From positions 62,001-126,000 of the forward strand of contig CASBPS010000170.1 in assembly GCA_949126835.1 (NCBI GenBank): 64,000 nucleotides of DNA, given 5' to 3'. Shown here one piece after another: positions 46,524 to 60,207 of this stretch (the stretch's first letter is position 1; each line of letters begins with the position of its first letter). Origin of the DNA: Anisus vortex (taxonomy: Eukaryota; Mollusca; Gastropoda; Planorbidae). The notes under the pieces are model-generated. The model made no database searches and was not told the DNA's origin. It saw only the letters and a program-made list of their open reading frames with translations. The position numbers were made by a program, and so were the translations under genes.

Positions 46524-48479
46524 GCCAAAACAAGAAATCTGCTATTCAAGTCGTTGTACCAAAAGCCAAAACCACAAATCTGCTTTTGTACGGCCAGAAA
46601 AGAAGCCAAAACCACAAATCTGCTGTTTTAAGGCCAAAAGAGAAGCAAAAACCATAAATCTATTTTAATACGGCCAGAAAAGGAGCCAAAACCAGAAATC
46701 TGCTTTTCAAGTCTTTGTACGGTTTCTGGAGAAGCCAAAACCACAAATCTGCTTTTGTACGGCCAGTAGAGAAGCCAAAACCACAAATCTGCTGTATTAC
46801 GGCGAAAAGAGAAGCCAAAACCACAATTCTGCTATTCAAGTCGTTGTACGGCCAGAACAGAAGTACCATTACTACAAATCTGCTAGTCAAGTCGTTGTAC
46901 GGTTTGTGGAGAAGCCAAAACAACAAATCTGCTTTTTAAGTCCTTGTACGGCCAGAAAAGAAGCCAAAACTAGAAATCTGCTATTCAAGTCGTTGTACGG
47001 TTTGTGGAGAGAGCCAAAACCATAAATCTGTTTTTGTACGGCCAGAAAAGGAGCCAAAACCAGAAATCTGCTTTTCAAGTCTTCGTACGGTTTCTGGAGA
47101 AGCCAAAACCACAAATCTGCTTTTGTACGGCCAGTAGAGAAGCCAAAACCACAAATCTGCTGTATTACGGCGAAAAGGGAAGCCAAAACCACAAATCTGC
47201 TATTCAAGTCGTTGTACGGCCAGAACAGAAGCACCATTACCACAAATCTGCTAGTCAAGTCGTTGTACGGTTTGTTGAGAAGCCAAAACAACAAATCTGC
47301 TTTTTAAGTCCTTGTACGGCCAGAAAAGATACCAAAACTAGAAATCTGCTATTCAAGTCGTTGTACGGTTTGTGGAGAGAGCCAAAACCATAAATCTGCT
47401 GTGTTACGGACAAAAGAGAAGCTAAAACCACAAATCTTCTTGTCAAGTCGTTGGACGGCCAGAAAAGAAGCCAAAACAAGAAATCTGCTATTCAAGTCGT
47501 TGTACGGATTGTGGAAAAGCCAAAACCACAAATCTGCTTTTGTACGGCCAGAAAAGGAGCCAAAACCAGAAATCTGCTTTTCAAGTCGTTGTACGGGTTC
47601 TGGAGAAGCCAAAACCACAAATCTGCTTTTGTACGTCTAGTAGAGAAGCCAAAACCACAAATCTGCTGTATTTGGCGAAAAGAGAAGCCAAAACCACAAA
47701 TCTGCTTTTCAAGTCGTTGTACGGCCAGAACAGAAGCACCATTACCACAAATCTGCTAGTCAAGTCGTTGTACGGTTTGTGGAGAAGCCAAAACAACAAA
47801 TCTGCTTTTTAAGTCCTTGTACGGACAGAAAAGAAGCCAAAACAACAAATCTGCTTTTTAAGTCCTTGTACGGACAGAAAAGAAGCCAAAACTAGAAATC
47901 TGCTATTCAAGTCGTTGTACGGTTTGTGGAGAGAGCCAAAACCATAATTCTGCTGTGTTACGGCCAAAAGAGAAGCTAAAACCACAAATCTTCTTGTCAA
48001 GTCGTTGGACGGCCAGAAATGAAGCCAAAACAAGAAATCTGCTATTCAAGTCGTTGTACGGATTGTGGAAAAGCCAAAACCACAAATCTGCTTTTGTACG
48101 GCCAGAAAAGGAGCCAAAACCAGAAATCTGCTTTTCAAGTCGTTGTACGGTTTCTGGAGAAGCCAAAACCACAAATCTGCTTTTGTACGTCTAGTAGAGA
48201 AGCCAAAACCACAAATCTGCTGTATTTGGCGAAAAGAGAAGCCAAAACCACAAATCTGCTATTCAAGTCGTTGTACGGCCAGAACAGAAGCACCTTTACC
48301 ACAAATCTGCTAGTCAAGTCGTTGTACGGTTTGTTGAGAAGCCAAAACAACAAATCTGCTTTTTAAGTCCTTGTACGGCCAGAAAAAAAGCCAAAACTAG
48401 AAATCTGCTATTCAAGTCGTTGTACGGTTTATGGAGAGAGCCAAAACCAAAAATCTGCTGTTTTACGGCTATAAAAGAA
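46524..48479. repeat. Superunit 24 (1956 bp): copy of superunit 20
   Basis: Same module order at an offset of 7903 bp. Has CCACAATTCTG where copy 1 has the private CGACAATTCTG. Confidence 0.9.
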
Positions 48480-49932
48480 GCCAAAACAAGAAATCTGCTA
48501 TTCAAGTCGTTGTACCAAAAGCCAAAACCACAAATCTGCTTTTGTACGGCCAGAAAAGAAGCCAAAACCACAAATCTGCTGTTTTAAGGCCAAAAGAGAA
48601 GCAAAAACCATAAATCTATTTTTGTACGGCCAGAAAAGGAGCCAAAACCAGAAATCTGCTTTTCAAGTCTTTGTACGGTTTCTGGACAAGCCAAAACCAC
48701 AAATCTGCTTTTGTACGGCCAGTAGAGAAGCCAAAACCACAAATCTGCTGTATTACGGCGAAAAGAGAAGCCAAAACCACAAATCTGCTATTCAAGTCGT
48801 TGTACGGCCAGAACAGAAGCACCATTACTACAAATCTGCTAGTCAAGTCGTTGTACGGTTTGTGGAGAAGCCAAAACAACAAATCTGCTTTTTAAGTCCT
48901 TGTACGGCCAGAAAAGAAGCCAAAACTAGAAATCTGCTATTCAAGTCGTTGTACGGTTTGTGGAGAGAGCCAAAACCATAAATCTGTTTTTGTACGGCCA
49001 GAAAAGGAGCCAAAACCAGAAATCTGCTTTTCAAGTCTTCGTACGGTTTCTGGAGAAGCCAAAACCACAAATCTGCTTTTGTACGGCCAGTAGAGAAGCC
49101 AAAACCACAAATCTGCTGTATTACGGCGAAAAGGGAAGCCAAAACCACAAATCTGCTATTCAAGTCGTTGTACGGCCAAAACAGAAGCACCATTACCACA
49201 AATCTGCTAGTCAAGTCGTTGTACGGTTTGTTGAGAAGCCAAAACAACAAATCTGCTTTTTAAGTCCTTGTACGGCCAGAAAAGATACCAAAACTAGAAA
49301 TCTGCTATTCAAGTCGTTGTACGGTTTGTGGAGAGAGCCAAAACCATAAATCTGCTGTGTTACGGACAAAAGAGAAGCTAAAACCACAAATCTTCTTGTC
49401 AAGTCGTTGGACGGCCAGAAAAGAAGCCAAAACAAGAAATCTGCTATTCAAGTCGTTGTACGGATTGTGGAAAAGCCAAAACCACAAATCTGCTTTTGTA
49501 CGGCCAGAAAAGGAGCCAAAACCAGAAATCTGCTTTTCAAGTCGTTGTACGGGTTCTGGAGAAGCCAAAACCACAAATCTGCTTTTGTACGTCTAGTAGA
49601 GAAGCCAAAACCACAAATCTGCTGTATTTGGCGAAAAGAGAAGCCAAAACCACAAATCTGCTATTCAAGTCGTTGTACGGCCAGAACAGAAGCACCATTA
49701 CCACAAATCTGCTTTTCAAGTCGTTGTACGGCCAGAACAGAAGCACCATTACCACAAATCTGCTAGTCAAGTCGTTGTACGGTTTGTTGAGAAGCCAAAA
49801 CAACAAATCTGCTTTTTAAGTCCTTGTACGGCCAGAAAAAAAGCCAAAACTAGAAATCTGCTATTCAAGTCGTTGTACGGTTTATGGAGAGAGCCAAAAC
49901 CATAAATCTGCTGTTTTACGGCCAGAAAAGAA
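48480..49932. repeat. Superunit 25 (1453 bp): copy of superunit 21
   Basis: Offset of 7903 bp. Its upstream neighbour carries the same GGCTATAAAAG variant as copy 1. Confidence 0.9.
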
Positions 49933-51873
49933 GCCAAAACCAGAAATCTGCTATTCAAGTCGTTGTACCAAAAGCCAAAACCACAAATCTGCTTTTGTAC
50001 GGCCAGAAAAGGAGCCAAAACCACAAATCTGCTGTTTTAAGGCCAAAAGAGAAGCAAAAACCAGAAATCTGCTATTCAAGTCGTTGTACGGACTGTGGAA
50101 ACGCCAAAACCACAAATCTGCTTTTGTACGGCCAGTAGAGAAGCCAAAACCACAAATCTGCTGTTTTAAGGCCAAAAGAGAAGCAAAAACCATAAATCTA
50201 TTTTTGTACGGCCAGAAAAGGAGCCAAAACCAGAAATCTGCTTTTCAAGTCTTTGTACGGTTTCTGGAGAAGCCAAAACCACAAATCTGCTTTTGTACGG
50301 CCAGTAGAGAAGCCAAAACCACAAATCTGCTGTATTACGGCGAAAAGAGAAGCCAAAACCACAAATCTGCTATTCAAGTCGTTGTACGGCCAGAACAGAA
50401 GCACCATTACTACAAATCTGCTAGTCAAGTCGTTGTACGGTTTGTGGAGAAGCCAAAACAACAAATCTGCTTTTTAAGTCCTTGTACGGCCAGAAAAGAA
50501 GCCAAAACTAGAAATCTGCTATTCAAGTCGTTGTACGGTTTGTGGAGAGAGCCAAAACCATAAATCTGTTTTTGTACGGCCAGAAAAGGAGCCAAAACCA
50601 GAAATCTGCTTTTCAAGTCTTCGTACGGTTTCTGGAGAAGCCAAAACCACAAATCTGCTTTTGTACGGCCAGTAGAGAAGCCAAAACCACAAATCTGCTG
50701 TATTACGGCGAAAAGGGAAGCCAAAACCACAAATCTGCTATTCAAGTCGTTGTACGGCCAAAACAGAAGCACCATTACCACAAATCTGCTAGTCAAGTCG
50801 TTGTACGGTTTGTTGAGAAGCCAAAACAACAAATCTGCTTTTTAAGTCCTTGTACGGCCAGAAAAGATACCAAAACTAGAAATCTGCTATTCAAGTCGTT
50901 GTACGGTTTGTGGAGAGAGCCAAAACCATAAATCTGCTGTGTTACGGACAAAAGAGAAGCTAAAACCACAAATCTTCTTGTCAAGTCGTTGGACGGCCAG
51001 AAAAGAAGCCAAAACAAGAAATCTGCTATTCAAGTCGTTGTACGGATTGTGGAAAAGCCAAAACCACAAATCTGCTTTTGTACGGCCAGAAAAGGAGCCA
51101 AAACCAGAAATCTGCTTTTCAAGTCGTTGTACGGGTTCTGGAGAAGCCAAAACCACAAATCTGCTTTTGTACGTCTAGTAGAGAAGCCAAAACCACAAAT
51201 CTGCTGTATTTGGCGAAAAGAGAAGCCAAAACCACAAATCTGCTATTCAAGTCGTTGTACGGCCAGAACAGAAGCACCATTACCACAAATCTGCTTTTCA
51301 AGTCGTTGTACGGCCAGAACAGAAGCACCATTACCACAAATCTGCTAGTCAAGTCGTTGTACGGTTTGTGGAGAAGCCAAAACCATAAATCTGTTTTTGT
51401 ACGGCCAGAAAAGGAGCCAAAACTAAAAATCTGCTATTTAAGTCGTTGTACGGTTTGTGGAGAGAGCCAAAACCATAAATCTGTTTTTGTACGGCCAGAA
51501 AAGGAGCCAAAACCAAAAATCTGCTTTTTAAGTCTTTGTACGGTTTCTGGAGAAGCCAAACCCACAAATCTGCTTTTGTACGGCCAGTAGAGAAGCCAAA
51601 ACCACAAATCTGCTGTATTACGGCGAAAAGAGAAGCCAAAACCACAAATCTGCTATTCAAGTCGTTGTACGGCCAGAACAGAAGCACCATTACCACAAAT
51701 CTGCTAGTCAAGTCGTTGTACGGTTTGTTGAGAAGCCAAAACAACAAATCTGCTTTTTAAGTCCTTGTACGGCCAGAAAAGAAGCCAAAACTAGAAATCT
51801 GCTATTCAAGTCGTTGTACGGTTTATGGAGAGAGCCAAAACCATAAATCTGCTGTTTTACGGCCAGAAAAGAA
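49933..51873. repeat. Superunit 26 (1941 bp): copy of superunit 22
   Basis: Offset of 7903 bp. One private substitution seen at 51561 (AAACCCAC for AAAACCAC). Confidence 0.9.
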
Positions 51874-54800
51874 GCCAAAACCAGAAATCTGCTATTCAAG
51901 TCGTTGTACCAAAAGCCAAAACCACAAATCTGCTTTTGTACGGCCAGAAAAGGAGCCAAAATCACAAATCTGCTGTTTTAAGGCCAAAAGAGAAGCAAAA
52001 ACCAGAAATCTGCTATTCAAGTCGTTGTACGGACTGTGGAAACGCCAAAACCACAAATCTGCTTTTGTACGGCCAGTAGAGAAGCCAAAACCACAAATCT
52101 GCTGTTTTACGGTTAGAAAAGAAGCCAAAACAAGAAATCTGCTATTCAAGTCGTTGTACGGATTGTGGAAAAGCCAAAACCACAAATCTGCTTTTGTACG
52201 GCCAGAATAGGAGCCAAAACCAGAAATCTGCTTTCAAGTCATTGTACGGTTTCTGGAGAAGCCAAAACCACAAATCTGCTCTTGTACGGCCAGTAGAGAA
52301 GCCAAAACCACAAATCTGCTGTATTACGGCGAAAAGAGAAGCCAAAACCACAAATCTGCTATTCAAGTTGTTGTACGGCCAGAACAGAAGCACCATTAGC
52401 ACAAATCTGCTAGTCAAGTCGTTGTACGGTTTGTGGAGAAGCCAAAACAACAAATCTGCTTTTTAAGTCCTTGTACGGCCAGAAAAGAAGCCAAAACTAG
52501 AAATCTGCTATTCAAGTCGTCGTACGGTTAGTGGAGAGAGCCAAAACCATAAATCTGTTTTTTTGTACGGCCAGAAAAGGAGCCAAAACCAGAAATCTGC
52601 TTTTCAAGTCTTTGTACGGTTTCTGGAGAAGCCAAAACCACAAATCTGTTTTTGTACGGCCAGTAGAGAAGCCAAAACCACAAATCTGCTGTATTACGGC
52701 GAAAAGAGAAGCCAAAACAACAAATCTGCTATTCAAGTCGTTGTACGGCCAGAACAGAAGCACCATTACCACAAATCTGCTAGTCAAGTCGTTGTACGGT
52801 TTGTGGAGAAGCCAAAACAACAAATCTGCTTTTTAAGTCCTTGTACGGCCAGAAAAGAAGCCAAAACAAGAAATCTGCTATTCAAGTCGTTGTACGGATT
52901 GTGGAAAAGCCAAAACCACAAATCTGCTTTTGTACGGCCAGAATAGGAGCCAAAACCAGAAATCTGCTGTGTTACGGCCAAAAGAGAAGCTAAGACCACA
53001 AATCTTCTTGTCAAGTCGTTGGACGGCCAGAAAAGAAGCCAAAACAAGAAATCTGCTATTCAAGTCGTTGTACGGATTGTGGAAAAGCCAAAACCACAAA
53101 TCTGCTTTTGTACGGCCAGAAAAGGAGCCAAAACCAGAAAACTGCTTTTCAAGTCGTTGTACGGTTTCTGGAGAAGCCAAAACCACAAATCTGCTTTTGT
53201 ACGTCTAGTAGAGAAACCAAAACCACAAATCTGCTGTATTTGCCGAAAAGAGAAGCCAAAACCACAAATCTGCTATTCAAGTCGTTGTACGGCCAGAACA
53301 GAAGCACCATTACCACAAATCTGCTAGTCAAGTCGTTGTACGGTTTTTTGAGAAGCCAAAACCACAAATCTGCTATTCAAGTCGTTATACGGCCAGAAAA
53401 GAAGCCAAAACTAGAAATCTGCTATTCAAGTCGTTGTACGTTTTGTGGAGAGAGCCAAAACCATAAATCTGCTGTGTTACGGCCAAAAGAGAAGCTAAAA
53501 CCACAAATCTTCTTGTCAAGTCGTTGGACGGCCAGAAAAGAGGCCAAAACAAGAAATCTGCTATTCAAGTCGTTGTACGGATTGTGGAAAAGCCAAAACC
53601 ACAAATCTGCTTTTTAAGTCCTTGTACGGCCAGAAAAGAAGCCAAAACTAGAAATCTGCTATTCAAGTCGTCGTACGGTTAGTGGAGAAGCCAAAACCAC
53701 AAATCTGTTTTTGTACGGCCAGTAGAGAAGCCAAAACCACAAATCTGCTGTATTACGGCGAAAAGAGAAGCCAAAACAACAAATCTGCTTTTCAAGTCGT
53801 TGTACGGCCAGAACAGAAGCACCATTACCACAAATCTGCTAGTCAAGTCGTTGTACGGTTTGTGGAGAAGCCAAAACAACAAATCTGATTTTTAAGTTCT
53901 TGTACGGCCAGAAAAGAAGCCAAAACTAGAAATCTGCTATTCAAGTCGTTGTACGGTTTGTGGAGAGAGCCAAAACCATATATCTGTTTTTGTACGGCCA
54001 GAAAAGGAGCCAAAACCAGAAATCTGCTTTTCAAGTCTTTGTACGGTTTCTGGAGAAGCCAAAACCACAAATCTGCTTTTGTACGGCCAGTAGAGAAGCC
54101 AAAACCACAAATCTGCTGTATTACGGCGAAAAGAGAAGCCAAAACCACAAATCTGCTATTCAAGTCGTTGTACGGCCAGAACAGAAGCACCATTACCACA
54201 AATCTGCTAGTCAAGTCGTTGTACGGTTTGTGGAGAAGCCAAAACAACAAATCTGCTTTTTAAGTCCTTGTACGGACAGAAAAGAAGCCAAAACAACAAA
54301 TCTGCTTTTTAAGTCCTTGTACGGACAGAAAAGAAGCCAAAACTAGAAATCTGCTATTCAAGTCGTTGTACGGTTTGTGGAGAGAGCCAAAACCATAATT
54401 CTGCTGTGTTACGGCCAAAAGAGAAGCTAAAACCACAAATCTTCTTGTCAAGTCGTTGGACGGCCAGAAAAAAAGCCAAAACAAGAAATCTGCTATTCAA
54501 GTCGTTGTACGGATTGTGGAAAAGCCAAAACCACAAATCTGCTTTTGTACGGCCAGAAAAGGAGCCAAAACCAGAAATCTGCTTTTCAAGTCGTTGTACG
54601 GTTTCTGGAGAAGCCAAAATCACAAATCTGCTTTTGTACGTCTAGTAGAGAAGCCAAAACCACAAATCTGCTGTATTTGGCGAAAAGAGAAGCCAAAACC
54701 ACAAATCTGCTATTCAAGTCGTTGTACGGCCAGAACAGAAGCACCATTACCACAAATCTGCTAGTCAAGTCGTTGTACGGTTTGTTGAGAAGCCAAAACA

Positions 54801-54930
54801 ACAAATCTGCTTTTTAAGTCCTTGTACGGCCAGAAAAAAAGCCAAAACTAGAAATCTGCTATTCAAGTCGTTGTACGGTTTATGGAGAGAGCCAAAACCA
54901 AAAATCTGCTGTTTTACGGCTAGAAAAGAA
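51874..54930. repeat. Superunit 27 (3057 bp): copy of superunit 23 with the 505 bp present
   Basis: Matches superunit 23 at an offset of 7903, then 7902 after a 1-base loss in a T-run near 52232. It retains a C/T-like 505-bp segment absent from superunit 23 but present at 38026-38530. Private changes at 53888 and 53898. Confidence 0.89.
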
Positions 54931-56886
54931 GCCAAAACAAGAAATCTGCTATTCAAGTCGTTGTACCAAAAGCCAAAACCACAAATCTGCTTTTGTACGG
55001 CCAGAAAAGAAGCCAAAACCACAAATCTGCTGTTTTAAGGCCAAAAGAGAAGCAAAAACCATAAATCTATTTTAATACGGCCAGAAAAGGAGCCAAAACC
55101 AGAAATCTGCTTTTCAAGTCTTTGTACGGTTTCTGGAGAAGCCAAAACCACAAATCTGCTTTTGTACGGCCAGTAGAGAAGCCAAAACCACAAATCTGCT
55201 GTATTACGGCGAAAAGAGAAGCCAAAACCACAATTCTGCTATTCAAGTCGTTGTACGGCCAGAACAGAAGTACCATTACTACAAATCTGCTAGTCAAGTC
55301 GTTGTACGGTTTGTGGAGAAGCCAAAACAACAAATCTGCTTTTTAAGTCCTTGTACGGCCAGAAAAGAAGCCAAAACTAGAAATCTGCTATTCAAGTCGT
55401 TGTACGGTTTGTGGAGAGAGCCAAAACCATAAATCTGTTTTTGTACGGCCAGAAAAGGAGCCAAAACCAGAAATCTGCTTTTCAAGTCTTCGTACGGTTT
55501 CTGGAGAAGCCAAAACCACAAATCTGCTTTTGTACGGCCAGTAGAGAAGCCAAAACCACAAATCTGCTGTATTACGGCGAAAAGGGAAGCCAAAACCACA
55601 AATCTGCTATTCAAGTCGTTGTACGGCCAGAACAGAAGCACCATTACCACAAATCTGCTAGTCAAGTCGTTGTACGGTTTGTTGAGAAGCCAAAACAACA
55701 AATCTGCTTTTTAAGTCCTTGTACGGCCAGAAAAGATACCAAAACTAGAAATCTGCTATTCAAGTCGTTGTACGGTTTGTGGAGAGAGCCAAAACCATAA
55801 ATCTGCTGTGTTACGGACAAAAGAGAAGCTAAAACCACAAATCTTCTTGTCAAGTCGTTGGACGGCCAGAAAAGAAGCCAAAACAAGAAATCTGCTATTC
55901 AAGTCGTTGTACGGATTGTGGAAAAGCCAAAACCACAAATCTGCTTTTGTACGGCCAGAAAAGGAGCCAAAACCAGAAATCTGCTTTTCAAGTCGTTGTA
56001 CGGGTTCTGGAGAAGCCAAAACCATAAATCTGCTTTTGTACGTCTAGTAGAGAAGCCAAAACCACAAATCTGCTGTATTTGGCGAAAAGAGAAGCCAAAA
56101 CCACAAATCTGCTTTTCAAGTCGTTGTACGGCCAGAACAGAAGCACCATTACCACAAATCTGCTAGTCAAATCGTTGTACGGTTTGTGGAGAAGCCAAAA
56201 CAACAAATCTGCTTTTTAAGTCCTTGTACGGACAGAAAAGAAGCCAAAACAACAAATCTGCTTTTTAAGTCCTTGTACGGACAGAAAAGAAGCCAAAACT
56301 AGAAATCTGCTATTCAAGTCGTTGTACGGTTTGTGGAGAGAGCCAAAACCATAATTCTGCTGTGTTACGGCCAAAAGAGAAGCTAAAACCACAAATCTTC
56401 TTGTCAAGTCGTTGGACGGCCAGAAAAGAAGCCAAAACAAGAAATCTGCTATTCAAGTCGTTGTACGGATTGTGGAAAAGCCAAAACCACAAAACTGCTT
56501 TTGTACGGCCAGAAAAGGAGCCAAAACCAGAAATCTGCTTTTCAAGTCGTTGTACGGTTTCTGGAGAAGCCAAAACCACAAATCTGCTTTTGTACGTCTA
56601 GTAGAGAAGCCAAAACCACAAATCTGCTGTATTTGGCGAAAAGAGAAGCCAAAACCACAAATCTGCTATTCAAGTCGTTGTACGGCCAGAACAGAAGCAC
56701 CATTACCACAAATCTGCTAGTCAAGTCGTTGTACGGTTTGTTGAGAAGCCAAAACAACAAATCTGCTTTTTAAGTCCTTGTACGGCCAGAAAAAAAGCCA
56801 AAACTAGAAATCTGCTATTCAAGTCGTTGTACGGTTTATGGAGAGAGCCAAAACCAAAAATCTGCTGTTTTACGGCTAGAAAAGAA
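54931..56886. repeat. Superunit 28 (1956 bp): third copy of the superunit 20 type
   Basis: Offset of 8407 bp from superunit 24 and 16310 bp from superunit 20. Contains the TTTTAATACGG marker and the ACAGAAAA duplication. Confidence 0.89.
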
Positions 56887-58250
56887 GCCAAAACAAGAAA
56901 TCTGCTATTCAAGTCGTTGTACCAAAAGCCAAAACCACACATCTGCTTTTGTACGGCCAGAAAAGAAGCCAAAACCACAAATCTGCTGTTTTAAGGCCAA
57001 AAGAGAAGCAAAAACCATAAATCTATTTTTGTACGGCCAGAAAAGGAGCCAAAACCAGAAATCTGCTTTTCAAGTCTTTGTACGGTTTCTGGAGAAGCCA
57101 AAACCACAAATCTGCTTGTGTACGGCCAGTAGAGAAGCCAAAACCACAAATCTGCTGTATTACGGCGAAAAGAGAAGCCAAAACCACAAATCTGCTATTC
57201 AAGTCGTTGTACGGCCAGAACAGAAGCACCATTACTACAAATCTGCTAGTCAAGTCGTTGTACGGTTTGTGGAGAAGCCAAAACAACAAATCTGCTTTTT
57301 AAGTCCTTGTACGGCCAGAAAAGAAGCCAAAACTAGAAATCTGCTATTCAAGTCGTTGTACGGTTTGTGGAGAGAGCCAAAACCATAAATCTGTTTTTGT
57401 ACGGCCAGTAGAGAAGCCAAAACCACAAATCTGCTGTATTACGGCGAAAAGGGAAGCCAAAACCACAAATCTGCTATTCAAGTCGTTGTACGGCCAAAAC
57501 AGAAGCACCATTACCACAAATCTGCTAGTCAAGTCGTTGTACGGTTTGTTGAGAAGCCAAAACAACAAATCTGCTTTTTAAGTCCTTGTACGGCCAGAAA
57601 AGATACCAAAACTAGAAATCTGCTATTCAAGTCGTTGTACGGTTTGTGGAGAGAGCCAAAACCATAAATCTGCTGTGTTACGGACAAAAGAGAAGCTAAA
57701 ACCACAAATCTTCTTGTCAAGTCGTTGGACGGCCAGAAAAGAAGCCAAAACAAGAAATCTGCTATTCAAGTCGTTGTACGGATTGTGGAAAAGCCAAAAC
57801 CACAAATCTGCTTTTGTACGGCCAGAAAAGGAGCCAAAACCAGAAATCTGCTTTTCAAGTCGTTGTACGGGTTCTGGAGAAGCCAAAACCACAAATCTGC
57901 TTTTGTACGTCTAGTAGAGAAGCCAAAACCACAAATCTGCTGTATTTGGCGAAAAGAGAAGCCAAAACCACAAATCTGCTATTCAAGTCGTTGTACGGCC
58001 AGAACAGAAGCACCATTACCACAAATCTGCTTTTCAAGTCGTTGTACGGCCAGAACAGAAGCACCATTACCACAAATCTGCTAGTCAAGTCGTTGTACGG
58101 TTTGTTGAGAAGCCAAAACAACAAATCTGCTTTTTAAGTCCTTGTACGGCCAGAAAAAAAGCCAAAACTAGAAATCTGCTATTCAAGTCGTTGTACGGTT
58201 TATGGAGAGAGCCAAAACCAAAAATCTGCTGTTTTACGGCTAGAAAAGAA
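56887..58250. repeat. Superunit 29 (1364 bp): A121 + B' + B279 + T596
   Basis: Same as the 1453-bp type but two monomers (89 bp) are missing from B near 57376-57420, where a fused short monomer joins the first and third monomers of B. Confidence 0.88.
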
Positions 58251-60207
58251 GCCAAAACAAGAAATCTGCTATTCAAGTCGTTGTACCAAAAGCCAAAACC
58301 ACAAATCTGCTTTTGTACGGCCAGAAAAGAAGCCAAAACCACAAATCTGCTGTTTTAAGGCCAAAAGAGAAGCAAAAACCATAAATCTATTTTAATACGG
58401 CCAGAAAAGGAGCCAAAACCAGAAATCTGCTTTTCAAGTCTTTGTACGGTTTCTGGAGAAGCCAAAACCACAAATCTGCTTTTGTACGGCCAGTAGAGAA
58501 GCCAAAACCACAAATCTGCTGTATTACGGCGAAAAGAGAAGCCAAAACCACAATTCTGCTATTCAAGTCGTTGTACGGCCAGAACAGAAGTACCATTACT
58601 ACAAATCTGCTAGTCAAGTCGTTGTACGGTTTGTGGAGAAGCCAAAACAACAAATCTGCTTTTTAAGTCCTTGTACGGCCAGAAAAGAAGCCAAAACTAG
58701 AAATCTGCTATTCAAGTCGTTGTACGGTTTGTGGAGAGAGCCAAAACCATAAATCTGTTTTTGTACGGCCAGAAAAGGAGCCAAAACCAGAAATCTGCTT
58801 TTCAAGTCTTCGTACGGTTTCTGGAGAAGCCAAAACCACAAATCTGCTTTTGTACGGCCAGTAGAGAAGCCAAAACCACAAATCTGCTGTATTACGGCGA
58901 AAAGGGAAGCCAAAACCACAAATCTGCTATTCAAGTCGTTGTACGGCCAGAACAGAAGCACCATTACCACAAATCTGCTAGTCAAGTCGTTGTACGGTTT
59001 GTTGAGAAGCCAAAACAACAAATCTGCTTTTTAAGTCCTTGTACGGCCAGAAAAGATACCAAAACTAGAAATCTGCTATTCAAGTCGTTGTACGGTTTGT
59101 GGAGAGAGCCAAAACCATAAATCTGCTGTGTTACGGACAAAAGAGAAGCTAAAACCACAAATCTTCTTGTCAAGTCGTTGGACGGCCAGAAAAGAAGCCA
59201 AAACAAGAAATCTGCTATTCAAGTCGTTGTACGGATTGTGGAAAAGCCAAAACCACAAATCTGCTTTTGTACGGCCAGAAAAGGAGCCAAAACCAGAAAT
59301 CTGCTTTTCAAGTCGTTGTACGGGTTCTGGAGAAGCCAAAACCATAAATCTGCTTTTGTACGTCTAGTAGAGAAGCCAAAAACCACAAATCTGCTGTATT
59401 TGGCGAAAAGAGAAGCCAAAACCACAAATCTGCTTTTCAAGTCGTTGTACGGCCAGAACAGAAGCACCATTACCACAAATCTGCTAGTCAAGTCGTTGTA
59501 CGGTTTGTGGAGAAGCCAAAACAACAAATCTGCTTTTTAAGTCCTTGTACGGACAGAAAAGAAGCCAAAACAACAAATCTGCTTTTTAAGTCCTTGTACG
59601 GACAGAAAAGAAGCCAAAACTAGAAATCTGCTATTCAAGTCGTTGTACGGTTTGTGGAGAGAGCCAAAACCATAATTCTGCTGTGTTACGGCCAAAAGAG
59701 AAGCTAAAACCACAAATCTTCTTGTCAAGTCGTTGGACGGCCAGAAAAGAAGCCAAAACAAGAAATCTGCTATTCAAGTCGTTGTACGGATTGTGGAAAA
59801 GCCAAAACCACAAAACTGCTTTTGTACGGCCAGAAAAGGAGCCAAAACCAGAAATCTGCTTTTCAAGTCGTTGTACGGTTTCTGGAGAAGCCAAAACCAC
59901 AAATCTGCTTTTGTACGTCTAGTAGAGAAGCCAAAACCACAAATCTGCTGTATTTGGCGAAAAGAGAAGCCAAAACCACAAATCTGCTATTCAAGTCGTT
60001 GTACGGCCAGAACAGAAGCACCATTACCACAAATCTGCTAGTCAAGTCGTTGTACGGTTTGTTGAGAAGCCAAAACAACAAATCTGCTTTTTAAGTCCTT
60101 GTACGGCCAGAAAAAAAGCCAAAACTAGAAATCTGCTATTCAAGTCGTTGTACGGTTTATGGAGAGAGCCAAAACCAAAAATCTGCTGTTTTACGGCTAG
60201 AAAAGAA
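58251..60207. repeat. Superunit 30 (1957 bp): copy of superunit 28
   Basis: Offset of 3320 bp, becoming 3321 after one extra A near 59378-59382. Shares CCATAAATCTGCTTTTG and AAAACTGC changes with superunit 28. Confidence 0.89.

Larger units (their letters stand above)
46524..54930. repeat. 8.4-kb fourth-order repeat, copy 2
   Basis: Superunits 24-27, marker spacings 1956, 1453, 1941, 3057. Differences noticed from copy 1: 46822 (C for G), 51561, a base lost near 52232, 52506, 53888 and 53898, and 505 bp extra at the end. Confidence 0.9.
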
